A stretch of DNA of 5,943 nt from an uncultured Opitutales bacterium (GTDB lineage Bacteria; Verrucomicrobiota; Verrucomicrobiia; Opitutales; UBA2995): positions 1 through 5,943 of the forward strand of contig CALGUT010000397.1 of NCBI GenBank assembly GCA_937920335.1, in the 5' to 3' direction. This document shows positions 1-5,943 of this stretch, one piece after another. Each line of letters begins with the position of its first letter. Position 1 is the stretch's first letter. The translations under genes were made by a program, and so were the position numbers. The notes under the pieces were generated by a model. That model saw only the letters and a list, made by a program, of their open reading frames with translations. It made no database searches and was not told where the DNA came from.

Positions 1-1
1 A

Positions 2-1579
2 TTCCGTATGCAACTCGCGTTTCCGGGAATAGAAGTTCCGGGTTATGGCGTAGTGACTCCATTGGCCTACAATTCGTTGGTTACCAATCATGGAACGATC
101 ATGATTTTCTGGTTTGCGATGCCAGTGTTAATCGCGGCCTTCGGAAATATTCTGATCCCACTCATGATCGGGTGTGACGATATGGTGTTTCCTCGGATCA
201 ATCGGCTATCTTACCAAATCTTCCTTTTGAGTGCTATCATACTGATCGCCTCATTCTTTGTTCCTAATGGTGGATTCGGAGGTGCTTGGACGTCTTATCC
301 GCCGCTGTCAGCGAATGCAGAGTATAATGCTACGCCACTGGGTGCTCCCATGTGGCTGATTGCGGTCGCGCTTGAGTTTGTTGCATTTCTACTAGGGGGT
401 ATAAATTTTATCACCACCTTGATGAATGCGCGTGCCCCCGGGATGACAATGTATAAAATCCCGATCGTACTTTGGATGATCGTGATTGCGTCGATTTTGT
501 TTATGGCTTCCGTTGGGCCGCTCATCGCCGGTGCTGTAATGCTTCTTTTTGACCAGACATTGGGCACCCACTTTTATGATGCAGCCGGCGGTGGAGATCC
601 GTTGTTGTGGCAGCATCTATTCTGGTTCTTCGGGCACCCGGAAGTGTATGTAGTTCTCTTACCTGCGATGGGTATCGTGGCGGAGATTATGGCTGTAATG
701 GCTCGTAAGAAACTATTTGGGTACAAGACGATTCTCTATTCGGTATTTGCTACGGGTATTTTGAGTTTTGTTGTTTGGGCTCACCACCAGTTTATCGCAG
801 GTATTGATCCCAGAATGGCCAATCTATTTACGGTTACCACTCTGTTGATTTCAGTCCCCATTGCGGAGCTGTGCTTTGTTTACATCGCGACGCTCTACGG
901 AGGATCCATTACCTTCAATACACCGATGCTTTGGGCGATTTCCTTCCTGGTTGAGTTCTTAATCGGAGGTGTTACGGGAATCTTCTTGGGAGCAAGTGGA
1001 GTTGATATTTACTTCCATGATACGTACTTTGTGGTTGCTCACTTTCACTATACTTTCGTACCGATTGCGATCATCGGGTTCTTTGCCGGAATCACGTTCT
1101 GGTTTCCGAAGATATTCGGGAAAATGCTTAACGAAACACTCGGGAAGATCCACTTCTGGGGAACGGTTATTCCGTTCAACTTCATCTTTATCCCGCTCTT
1201 CCTCTTAGGAGCTGCGGGGCAACATCGACGTATTTACAACTTCCAGAACTTCCAAGATCTAGCCTCTCCGGAGTTTTACAATCTTCGGGTAATAGCTACG
1301 ATTTCACTGGTTATCATGATTGCTTTCCAACTCGTGTTCGTGATCAACATGATCATCTCATTGAGAAGTAAAGAGAAAGCGCCAAAGAACCCTTACAATT
1401 CTAACACGCTGGAGTGGACCGCTGAATCGCCTCCTCCCCACGGAAACTGGCCAGTGTTACCAACGGTTTACCGTGGTCCTTACGAGTATAGCCATCCTGA
1501 TCGTGAATCGGATTTTTGGCCTCAAGACGAGCCAGGACCAGACCCAACAGACTCGGACTACGAATCCTCCAAACCTTAA
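2..1579 (+). CDS. ctaD: Cytochrome c oxidase subunit I (aa3-type, A-family), 5'-truncated
   Basis: Catalytic subunit of the terminal oxidase: it reduces O2 to water at the heme a3-CuB centre in the cytoplasmic membrane and pumps protons. The frame is open to the window edge. Codons before the first ATG (8) read F-R and align with the R.xL..PG segment after helix I, so the real start and helix I lie upstream. Numbering from the ATG at 8, I see heme a ligands H28 and H347, heme a3 ligand H345, CuB ligands H210, H259 and H260, the cross-link tyrosine Y214 in HPEVY, Mg-site H337-D338, and D-channel residues N47, D58, N65, N133 and E212. The K-channel lysine position is L288 (see findings). After the last helix (about 430-452) there is a hydrophilic tail of about 70 residues with an EW..SPPPHGN motif. 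It heads the visible operon; subunit II is expected upstream. Identification is certain; the subfamily is inferred. Confidence 0.98.
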   Translation, partial: FRMQLAFPGIEVPGYGVVTPLAYNSLVTNHGTIMIFWFAMPVLIAAFGNILIPLMIGCDDMVFPRINRLSYQIFLLSAIILIASFFVPNGGFGGAWTSYPPLSANAEYNATPLGAPMWLIAVALEFVAFLLGGINFITTLMNARAPGMTMYKIPIVLWMIVIASILFMASVGPLIAGAVMLLFDQTLGTHFYDAAGGGDPLLWQHLFWFFGHPEVYVVLLPAMGIVAEIMAVMARKKLFGYKTILYSVFATGILSFVVWAHHQFIAGIDPRMANLFTVTTLLISVPIAELCFVYIATLYGGSITFNTPMLWAISFLVEFLIGGVTGIFLGASGVDIYFHDTYFVVAHFHYTFVPIAIIGFFAGITFWFPKIFGKMLNETLGKIHFWGTVIPFNFIFIPLFLLGAAGQHRRIYNFQNFQDLASPEFYNLRVIATISLVIMIAFQLVFVINMIISLRSKEKAPKNPYNSNTLEWTAESPPPHGNWPVLPTVYRGPYEYSHPDRESDFWPQDEPGPDPTDSDYESSKP

Positions 1580-1603
1580 AAATTTAGAACCTCTATTCTA
1601 TAC

Positions 1604-2182
1604 ATGTCGCACTCCGTACCTATAGCAACCACTCGCAGCGCCACTGGCATACCAACTTCTCGGTTGGCTGTATGGTGGATTCTCGCCTCTGAAGTAGTAA
1701 TCTTCGGAGGATTGATCACCTGTTACTTACTGTTTCGTTTACATCACGAAGCTTGGGGCTACGAAGCTGCCTATACCAAGGCCTGGGCTGGCGGCTTGAA
1801 TACGTTTGTGCTGCTAACGTCCAGTCTCTTTATTGTGCTCGCTCACCAGGCTGCAGAGAATAAACAAACGGATAAGTCGTTTAAGTATATTTGGTATACG
1901 ATTGGTGGAGGTCTCATCTTTATGATGGTGAAGGCTTATGAGTATACGTCGGAGATTTCTCACGGGTTCACACTGACGAAATCTGTTTTCTGGTCTTTCT
2001 ACTACACGGCGACAGGACTCCACGGCTTTCATGTTTTGGCAGGTATGGTTATCATGGCTATCATTTCCTTCGATGTGAAAAAGGGAAAGAATCTCCACCG
2101 TGTTGAATGCATCGGTATCTATTGGCATTTTGTCGATGTTGTTTGGATTTTCCTGTTTCCGCTTCTCTATATAGCTAAGTAA
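1604..2182 (+). CDS. ctaE: Cytochrome c oxidase subunit III, first copy
   Basis: Membrane subunit III of the heme-copper oxidase; it has no redox centre and in characterised oxidases stabilises subunit I and supports sustained proton uptake. The 192-residue product has about five hydrophobic segments (roughly 22-44, 64-82, 96-112, 127-155 and 170-190), the short bacterial five-helix form. Family residues visible are E30 in the first helix (SEVVIFGG), E113 in KAYEY, H140 and H143 in HGFHVLAG, and W174-H175-F176 with D178 and W181 in the last helix. All of these conserved positions are intact, unlike in the second copy downstream. The ATG at 1604 is 24 nt after the subunit I stop; no Shine-Dalgarno is visible, only an A/T-rich leader. 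The spacing implies cotranscription with the flanking oxidase genes. Confidence 0.96.
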   Translation: MSHSVPIATTRSATGIPTSRLAVWWILASEVVIFGGLITCYLLFRLHHEAWGYEAAYTKAWAGGLNTFVLLTSSLFIVLAHQAAENKQTDKSFKYIWYTIGGGLIFMMVKAYEYTSEISHGFTLTKSVFWSFYYTATGLHGFHVLAGMVIMAIISFDVKKGKNLHRVECIGIYWHFVDVVWIFLFPLLYIAK

Positions 2183-2200
2183 CCCGAGCACAAATTTATC

Positions 2201-2614
2201 ATGTCAGACACTGCTGAAAATCACCACGACTCTCACCCACCCAAGTATTACGTAAAGATTTGGGGATTTCTTTTAGTTCTTCTTGTGATCAGTCTTGTGG
2301 GCCCTGAGTTGGGTATCAAATGGCTTACTCTTATTACTGCATTTGGAATCGCCCTTGTTAAAGCTGGAATGGTTTGTGCCTATTTTATGCACATGAACAT
2401 TGAGAAAAAATACGTTTGGTATATTCTCACAGCTACACTGTTATTACTTTTGGTAATGTTCACAGGTCTTGCACCAGACATCATGAAGCCCACAGGTCAA
2501 AACTGGGAGAATATCTATCACGAACCAACAGCAGAAGAATGGAATGCGGAGCAAGACGCACATGGGCATGGCGACGGACATGCCGAAGATGCTCACGGCG
2601 ATGGTGGCCACTAA
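2201..2614 (+). CDS. Cytochrome c oxidase subunit IV (COX4_pro/CyoD-like family) with His-rich tail
   Basis: Small accessory membrane subunit of bacterial aa3/caa3/bo3 oxidases, thought to help assembly or stability; it carries no catalytic metal. The 137-residue protein has three predicted membrane segments (about 20-37, 42-62 and 72-92) and the family signature around the second helix end: K54-A55, then Y61-F62-M63-H64-M65. The family is usually about 100 residues. This one has a soluble C-terminal tail (about 93-137) that ends in an acidic, Gly/His-rich run with H121, H123, H127, H132 and H137. The N-terminus also has H8, H9 and H12. The ATG at 2201 lies 18 nt after the preceding stop; AAATTTA immediately upstream replaces any recognisable ribosome binding site. 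Family assignment is firm; a metal-related role for the tail is speculation. Confidence 0.93.
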   Translation: MSDTAENHHDSHPPKYYVKIWGFLLVLLVISLVGPELGIKWLTLITAFGIALVKAGMVCAYFMHMNIEKKYVWYILTATLLLLLVMFTGLAPDIMKPTGQNWENIYHEPTAEEWNAEQDAHGHGDGHAEDAHGDGGH

Positions 2615-2624
2615 AATTTATTGA

Positions 2625-3221
2625 ATGGAAACAGCTACGGTTAGTCCAACGGGTCCTACCGACCTCAAAAAACGCAGGAACTTAGTTCCGAGCAGTGTGC
2701 TTGGGATGATCATGTTTGTGATGTCAGAGATCATGTTTTTCGGAGGACTCATCAGCGCCTTTATGATCGTGAAAGCGGGGCACATTATGTGGCCGCCGCC
2801 GGATCAACCACGTCTTCCGGTTACGCTAACCGCATTCAACACACTGTTTCTAATTGCCAGTGGTGTGTTAGTTTATCTTTCGAACAAGTCGCTAGCTTCC
2901 GGCGACAAAGAGGGCGCTAAAAAGCAACTCGGCATAGCCATCCTATTGGCGTTCGTTTTTGTGGGAGTTCAAGGCTATGAATGGGTGCGAATGTTGGGAC
3001 ATGGCCTGACAATGACCTCTAGTACTTATGGCAGTTTTTTCTTCATGATTATTGGTTGCCATGCGCTTCATGTATGTGGAGCAGTCGCGGCCCTGATAAT
3101 TATTTTCCTCAAATTTTCAAAGCCAGATTTTAAGGCCTCCAGTTTTTGGGGGGTGCAGGTGTTCTGGTATTTTGTAGTGGGTGTTTGGCCTATCCTTTAC
3201 TATCTCGTTTACCTATCATGA
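2625..3221 (+). CDS. ctaE: Second, divergent cytochrome c oxidase subunit III-like protein
   Basis: A 198-residue five-helix protein of the subunit III family, clearly a paralogue of the copy at 1604-2182 but not a recent duplicate. Shared landmarks are E35 in SEIMFFGGL, E119 in QGYEW, H146 and H149 in CHALHVCGA, and a final helix ending in VWPILYYLVYL. The last-helix signature usually written WHFVD.VW reads W-Y-F-V-V-G-V-W here (181-188), so the conserved His and Asp are lost. It has a basic N-terminus (K15, K16, R17, R18) before the first helix and a Pro-rich loop (57-65) between helices 1 and 2. It starts 10 nt after the subunit IV stop, and its stop overlaps the next start as ATGA. Presumably it is a structural subunit of the same oxidase; whether both copies occupy one complex is unknown. 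Confidence 0.92.
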   Translation: METATVSPTGPTDLKKRRNLVPSSVLGMIMFVMSEIMFFGGLISAFMIVKAGHIMWPPPDQPRLPVTLTAFNTLFLIASGVLVYLSNKSLASGDKEGAKKQLGIAILLAFVFVGVQGYEWVRMLGHGLTMTSSTYGSFFFMIIGCHALHVCGAVAALIIIFLKFSKPDFKASSFWGVQVFWYFVVGVWPILYYLVYLS

Positions 3222-3442
3222 GTCGGAAATCTTTATTTGGACTAGCGGTAGTTTTCTTTTTCTTGGCAATAAGCCAGGCGGATGCCTGCCCGGTTTGTTT
3301 CCAATCGGAACGTGAGGAGTCTCGTTGGGCATTTTATGCTACAACGGTGCTCCTGACCTGCTTACCGTTGTCGCTGGTCGGAGGCGCAGTTCTTTGGTTA
3401 AGAAAGCGATTCAACCAGCTTAAAGACGAGCTGGTAAATTAG
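3218..3442 (+). CDS. Small membrane protein with exported CPVC motif, oxidase-linked
   Basis: An unrecognised 74-residue protein encoded at the end of the oxidase operon. Its frame stays open upstream to an ATG at 3146, but I chose the ATG at 3218 because it overlaps the subunit III stop by 4 nt (ATGA, translational coupling) and yields a clean export signal: basic S-R-K, hydrophobic core 6-18, then ADA before C24. The mature part begins C24-P-V-C27, followed by a charged patch (E31-R36), one membrane helix (about 38-60), and a basic then acidic cytoplasmic tail. There is no histidine at all, so CPVCF is not a c-type heme site. The CxxC could bind metal or act in thiol redox, perhaps in oxidase assembly. 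From memory, similar short CPVC proteins occur beside oxidase genes in related phyla. The gene is very likely real; its function is unknown. Confidence 0.8.
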   Translation: MSRKSLFGLAVVFFFLAISQADACPVCFQSEREESRWAFYATTVLLTCLPLSLVGGAVLWLRKRFNQLKDELVN

Positions 3443-3511
3443 TTACTCTTTGGATGACAGGTAGCTGGATTCCGGTTGCATTCATGTCCTTGCCTTAAGA
3501 GCTTTGTCTCT

Positions 3512-4435
3512 ATGAAAATAATCCTCGCTTTAACGTTCTCACTCGTTGTGACAACCTGCTTTGGTAATTTTCCTGAGAAACCCATCAAGTTTATGGTGCC
3601 TACGAATGCCGGTGGAGGTGTTGATGCGCAGGCCAGGATCCTTCAACGGGCGATTGCAGATTATGAACTTCTTCCGGAGAAAGTGGTTGTCGTCAATATC
3701 CCCGGTGGCGGTGGAGTGATTGGAACTGGCAAAGTGAAATCAGCTCCAGCGGACGGTTACACGATCGGTCTGTGGAACGCGGGACTGGTGACATCAAAGG
3801 TAATGGGAATCGCGAAGTTCGATCACAACGATTTTGAGATCATAGGAATGACCGGCTACACAGAACTCGGTTTGGCGGTGAAAGACGATTCCCCGATTAA
3901 GACTGTTGCCGATTTAGTAGCGAAAGCTAAATCCAAGCCGAAATCTCTAAAGTTTTCCACAGATATTGGGACGCCGGTGCATTTTATTCCGTTGATGTTC
4001 GCCAGTGAGGCCGACATCGAATTTCGTTTCGTTCAGACAGGTGGAGGATCTCAGAGACTTGCGTCCATCATGGGTGGTCACACGGAGGTAAGTTTGTTTT
4101 CGACGCTGGCGATGCTTACTTTCGCCGACGCAGGTCTGAGGCCTCTGTTAGTATTTTCCGATGAAAGAAACAGTTTGTTGCCAGATGTAGTCACGGCCAA
4201 GGAAGGGGGAGTGGACGTTGCTCTTACGGAGCCGCGATTTTGGATCGCACCCAAAGGAACACCACCGGATCGATTGGAAATACTTCGAAACGCTTTGGTT
4301 AGTGCTATGAATAAGCCGGATATCAAAGCGGAGTTTGAATCACTCGGCATCGTGCCGGTGTTCGAGGATGCGGAATATGTAAGGGCTAACCTGGATGCAC
4401 TGCTGCAGAAGATCGGTCCGTTGATCAAACGTTAG
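3512..4435 (+). CDS. TctC/Bug-family extracytoplasmic solute-binding protein, no TctA/TctB in window
   Basis: Periplasmic binding protein of the tripartite tricarboxylate transporter type; characterised members bind carboxylates such as citrate, or small acids and amides. The start at 3512 gives 307 residues with a normal signal peptide (M-K, hydrophobic 3-16, likely cleavage near G18). A TTG at 3476 would add 12 residues with two cysteines ahead of the signal and is unlikely. Family landmarks in order are P24-I-K-F..VP (24-30), the AGGGVD loop (33-38), N62-I-P-G-G-G-G (62-68), P79-A-D-G-Y-T (79-84), a GGGS-like loop (177-180), R210-P-L-L-V-F (210-215), P224-D-V and A247-P-K-G-T-P (247-251). 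Length is typical. It follows the oxidase genes on the same strand after 69 nt with no clear terminator, so read-through is possible, but function suggests a separate unit. The ligand cannot be read from sequence. Confidence 0.92.
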   Translation: MKIILALTFSLVVTTCFGNFPEKPIKFMVPTNAGGGVDAQARILQRAIADYELLPEKVVVVNIPGGGGVIGTGKVKSAPADGYTIGLWNAGLVTSKVMGIAKFDHNDFEIIGMTGYTELGLAVKDDSPIKTVADLVAKAKSKPKSLKFSTDIGTPVHFIPLMFASEADIEFRFVQTGGGSQRLASIMGGHTEVSLFSTLAMLTFADAGLRPLLVFSDERNSLLPDVVTAKEGGVDVALTEPRFWIAPKGTPPDRLEILRNALVSAMNKPDIKAEFESLGIVPVFEDAEYVRANLDALLQKIGPLIKR

Positions 4436-4448
4436 AGCTCAACTTTCG

Positions 4449-5306
4449 CTAGAGGTGTGTTTTAATAAACCCGTCAACCAGGGCGAGGCGCTCTTCGTCG
4501 AAGAAAGCTTTACCGCCGTGGGCTCCCCCATGAATTACCTCGAATTGAACCGGTAAACTCAATTGTTTGTAAATGCCGTGTATTTCGTGAGCCTGATTGA
4601 TAGGCATTTGAGGATCCTGATCACCATGGATGAGTAGGAGCGGAGGATCGTTTTCATCAACGTGGAACACCGGGCTTGCGAGTTTTGCCATCTCGGGAAC
4701 ATCCTCAGGTTGTCCTCCTATGAGTAGGTCAAGTGCCGGTTGGCGCACACTCAGCCCGTGGGGAGTCGATTGTTTGAGTATCGTGGTGAGATTACTTGCT
4801 CCGTAAAAGTCTACGATCGCCGCAATATCAGATGACTCTTCCAGGTAGTTGCCAACGACTCCTTCTAATACCGGTTGTCGATTGCTGACACCAACTAAGG
4901 CGGCAAGGTGACCTCCGGCGGATGAACCCGATATTACAAAATTATCGTTCTCGTAACCATACTCATTTGCTTGGGCACGCAGGAAACGGATGGCAGCTTT
5001 GATATCGTGTATGTTGGCGGGGAAAGGGGCAACGGGTGTTAACCTATAGTCTACACTGGCGATCGAGTAGCCTTTTTCAACCAATGGTTTAATTGAAGGA
5101 TTGTCTTTCGACCCACGTCGCCAAGCACCCCCATGCACCCAAATAACGAGTGTCGAACCTTCGACTAAGTCAGGTAGGTAAAGGTCTAGTTTAAGCGATA
5201 ACCCATCGATCGTCGCGAATTCTATATCCTTCACTTCTCGATATTCTGCGAAAGTAACTGAGGGTAGGAGAATCGGGAACAGGAGATACGTTAAGAGTTT
5301 TTTCAT
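4449..5306 (-). CDS. Exported alpha/beta-hydrolase, HSL/BD-FAE-like serine esterase
   Basis: A 285-residue esterase/lipase of the alpha/beta-hydrolase fold, predicted to hydrolyse carboxylic esters outside the cytoplasm. It has a signal peptide (M-K-K, hydrophobic 4-17, cleavage likely after A20). The oxyanion motif H58-G-G-A-W is followed by a V-D-Y-R-L-T-P segment (85-91), the usual FPA...D..AAIRFLR stretch, and the nucleophile elbow G-S-S129-A-G-G. The acid is probably D231 in HGDQDP and the base H263 in GGAHGG, so the Ser-Asp-His triad appears complete. These features match the group annotated as BD-FAE or acetyl-esterase-like, which includes acetylxylan and feruloyl esterases; the actual substrate is unknown. 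It converges on the binding-protein gene, with 13 nt between stop codons and no room for a conventional terminator. No Shine-Dalgarno precedes its ATG. Confidence 0.93.
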   Translation of the reverse strand: MKKLLTYLLFPILLPSVTFAEYREVKDIEFATIDGLSLKLDLYLPDLVEGSTLVIWVHGGAWRRGSKDNPSIKPLVEKGYSIASVDYRLTPVAPFPANIHDIKAAIRFLRAQANEYGYENDNFVISGSSAGGHLAALVGVSNRQPVLEGVVGNYLEESSDIAAIVDFYGASNLTTILKQSTPHGLSVRQPALDLLIGGQPEDVPEMAKLASPVFHVDENDPPLLLIHGDQDPQMPINQAHEIHGIYKQLSLPVQFEVIHGGAHGGKAFFDEERLALVDGFIKTHL

Positions 5307-5516
5307 TAGGAGGAAATAGGCTACGGTGAGTAGGTCGATCGATCAACTTTCAAAACGAAGCCATTGATGGTTTACCGTTAAAGAGGGCCCATCACGTCAA
5401 AACGGTGCAGTATTAAAATAGTTATTCTTAAACATAAGCTTGTTGTAGACTCAGGCTTGCAGTTGTTATGGGGATGTTGACTTGAATATGTTCGTTTCTT
5501 GAATTAACTTTAGGTC
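5307..5516. other. Intergenic region between divergent esterase and lipoprotein genes
   Basis: This 210-nt gap must hold the promoters of both divergent genes. No open frame or RNA gene is recognisable. For the + gene, possible sigma70-like pairs are TTGTTG (5440) with TGTTAT (5464), spacer 18, and TTGACT (5477) with TTGAAT (5499), spacer 16. The second pair would place transcription only a few bases before the GTG start. For the - gene, TTGACG (complement of 5395-5400) is a possible -35, but no good -10 follows. The stretch 5411-5435 is notably A/T-rich. A small palindrome, GATCGATC, sits at 5337-5344. None of these sites is strong enough to call individually. Confidence 0.4.
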
Positions 5517-5927
5517 GTGAAATCAACGGTATTGATGTGTGGATTACTAGCCATGATTTTGTCAATTCAAGGCTGTGAAAGCTCGATGAATGAAGGGCAA
5601 TTGACGACCGCTAATTCGGGATTTCTCAAAATCTATAATCCAGCAGCTATTCTGGATGGTGAAGACGTTCAAATGAACGGCTTGGTCAAGGTACGGAGTA
5701 TTGACGGTGCGGTAGCTGGTTCGGGATCCCTGGGAAACGTGTCAAAAAAAGACAGAGAAATACGCATATCTGAGGGGCATCGAGTGGTGACCTTAGAAGG
5801 TTCCTTTAACCATTTCGGTGAAGTATTCGTATATCGGGCAGACCTTGAAATGGATGTAAATGTTGGCAGCCATTACTATCCAGTTGCGGTGGCCAGCCCC
5901 CTGCAAGTGGACCGTTTAGTAAGTTAG
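5517..5927 (+). CDS. Small predicted lipoprotein of unknown function
   Basis: I do not recognise a family for this 136-residue protein. The GTG at 5517 was chosen over the in-frame ATG at 5535 because it supplies the Lys of a lipoprotein signal. The signal consists of M-K, a hydrophobic stretch 5-17, and a lipobox I17-Q-G-C20, so C20 would be lipidated and the protein anchored to a membrane facing the periplasm; residue 21 is Glu, not the Asp typical of inner-membrane retention in E. coli. The mature part is compact and beta-rich in appearance, with a D-G pair (63-64), an I-S-E-G-H-R-V-V stretch (84-91) and a D-V-N-V-G-S-H-Y-Y stretch (113-121). That pattern loosely recalls small envelope lipoproteins with a PEGA-like 'dG...pG.h.v...aG..Y' layout; this is a resemblance, not an assignment. 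A weak TAGG precedes the start. It is complete, ending at TAG 5925-5927. Confidence 0.75.
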   Translation: MKSTVLMCGLLAMILSIQGCESSMNEGQLTTANSGFLKIYNPAAILDGEDVQMNGLVKVRSIDGAVAGSGSLGNVSKKDREIRISEGHRVVTLEGSFNHFGEVFVYRADLEMDVNVGSHYYPVAVASPLQVDRLVS

Positions 5928-5943
5928 TCCGATTGGTTTTAAG

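Noticed and set aside
2..1579. Nitric oxide reductase or cbb3-type oxidase instead of an aa3 oxidase
   Set aside because: HPEVY with the helix VI cross-link tyrosine, the intact D-channel residues and the adjacent subunit III and IV genes mark an A-family oxidase despite the missing K-channel lysine.
1814..2191. 125-codon open frame on the - strand inside the first subunit III gene
   Set aside because: It is the antisense shadow of a well-supported gene, with no recognisable domain.
2416..2685. 89-codon + strand frame across the subunit IV/subunit III junction
   Set aside because: It is an out-of-frame shadow with Trp/Arg/Cys-rich composition caused by reading the His/Gly-rich tail in another frame.
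3146..3217. In-frame upstream extension of the CPVC protein from the ATG at 3146
   Set aside because: It would overlap the end of the second subunit III gene by 76 nt and put 24 unconvincing residues before a good signal peptide; the 3218 ATG with ATGA overlap explains the data better.
3287..3298. CPVC as a c-type heme site (CxxCH)
   Set aside because: The residue after the second Cys is Phe and the 74-residue protein has no histidine.
3476..3511. TTG start at 3476 for the TctC-like protein
   Set aside because: It adds 12 residues (two Cys, basic) ahead of a normal signal peptide that begins exactly at the ATG at 3512.
3443..3511. Terminator or promoter between the oxidase operon and the TctC-like gene
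   Set aside because: I could find neither a convincing GC-rich stem with a T tract nor a good -35/-10 pair.
4078..4428. 116-codon open frame on the - strand inside the TctC-like gene
   Set aside because: It is an antisense shadow; Ser-rich composition with no domain, while the + strand protein is a clear family member.
5308..5313. AGGAGG next to the esterase start
   Set aside because: It lies on the + strand, while the esterase is read from the - strand, where the same bases are CCTCCT; it cannot serve as its ribosome binding site.
5337..5344. GATCGATC palindrome as an operator
   Set aside because: It is only 8 bp and a single occurrence in the gap, so it is easily due to chance.

Overview
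The window holds the downstream part of an aa3-type (A-family) cytochrome c oxidase operon, followed by three accessory genes with no obvious link to it. All recognisable genes encode membrane, exported or lipid-anchored proteins. There are no RNA genes, mobile elements, CRISPR arrays or long repeats that I can see.

Region 1 (1-3442, all +) reads subunit I (5'-truncated by the window edge), subunit III, subunit IV, a second diverged subunit III, and a 74-residue membrane protein with an exported CPVC motif. Gaps are 24, 18 and 10 nt, and the last pair overlaps by 4 nt (ATGA), so this is almost certainly one transcript. The order I-III-IV-III, the HRRIYN motif after helix X of subunit I and the EW..SPPPHGN motif in its tail resemble, from memory, oxidase clusters of Verrucomicrobiota, Planctomycetota, Bacteroidota and related groups. 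In those groups subunit II and often alternative complex III lie upstream. Subunit II is not in this window. All visible metal ligands, the His-Tyr cross-link pair and the D-channel residues are present, but the canonical K-channel lysine is Leu and its polar partners are also gone.

Region 2 (3512-4435, +) is an exported TctC/Bug-type solute-binding protein without its TctA/TctB membrane partners in view. Region 3 (4449-5306, -) is an exported serine esterase of the alpha/beta-hydrolase fold, convergent with the binding protein and separated by 13 nt. Region 4 (5307-5516) is the 210-nt gap between the divergent esterase and lipoprotein genes. Region 5 (5517-5927, +) is a small unrecognised lipoprotein with a GTG start.

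The organism is an aerobic, diderm-like bacterium of intermediate base composition. None of the observable starts has a good Shine-Dalgarno sequence, and short A/T-rich stretches precede several of them. A marine or soil Verrucomicrobiota-like lineage fits best, but this is an impression, not a demonstrated assignment. Functionally, region 1 builds the terminal oxidase that reduces O2 to water and pumps protons. The remaining genes look like envelope functions for nutrient capture or ester cleavage.
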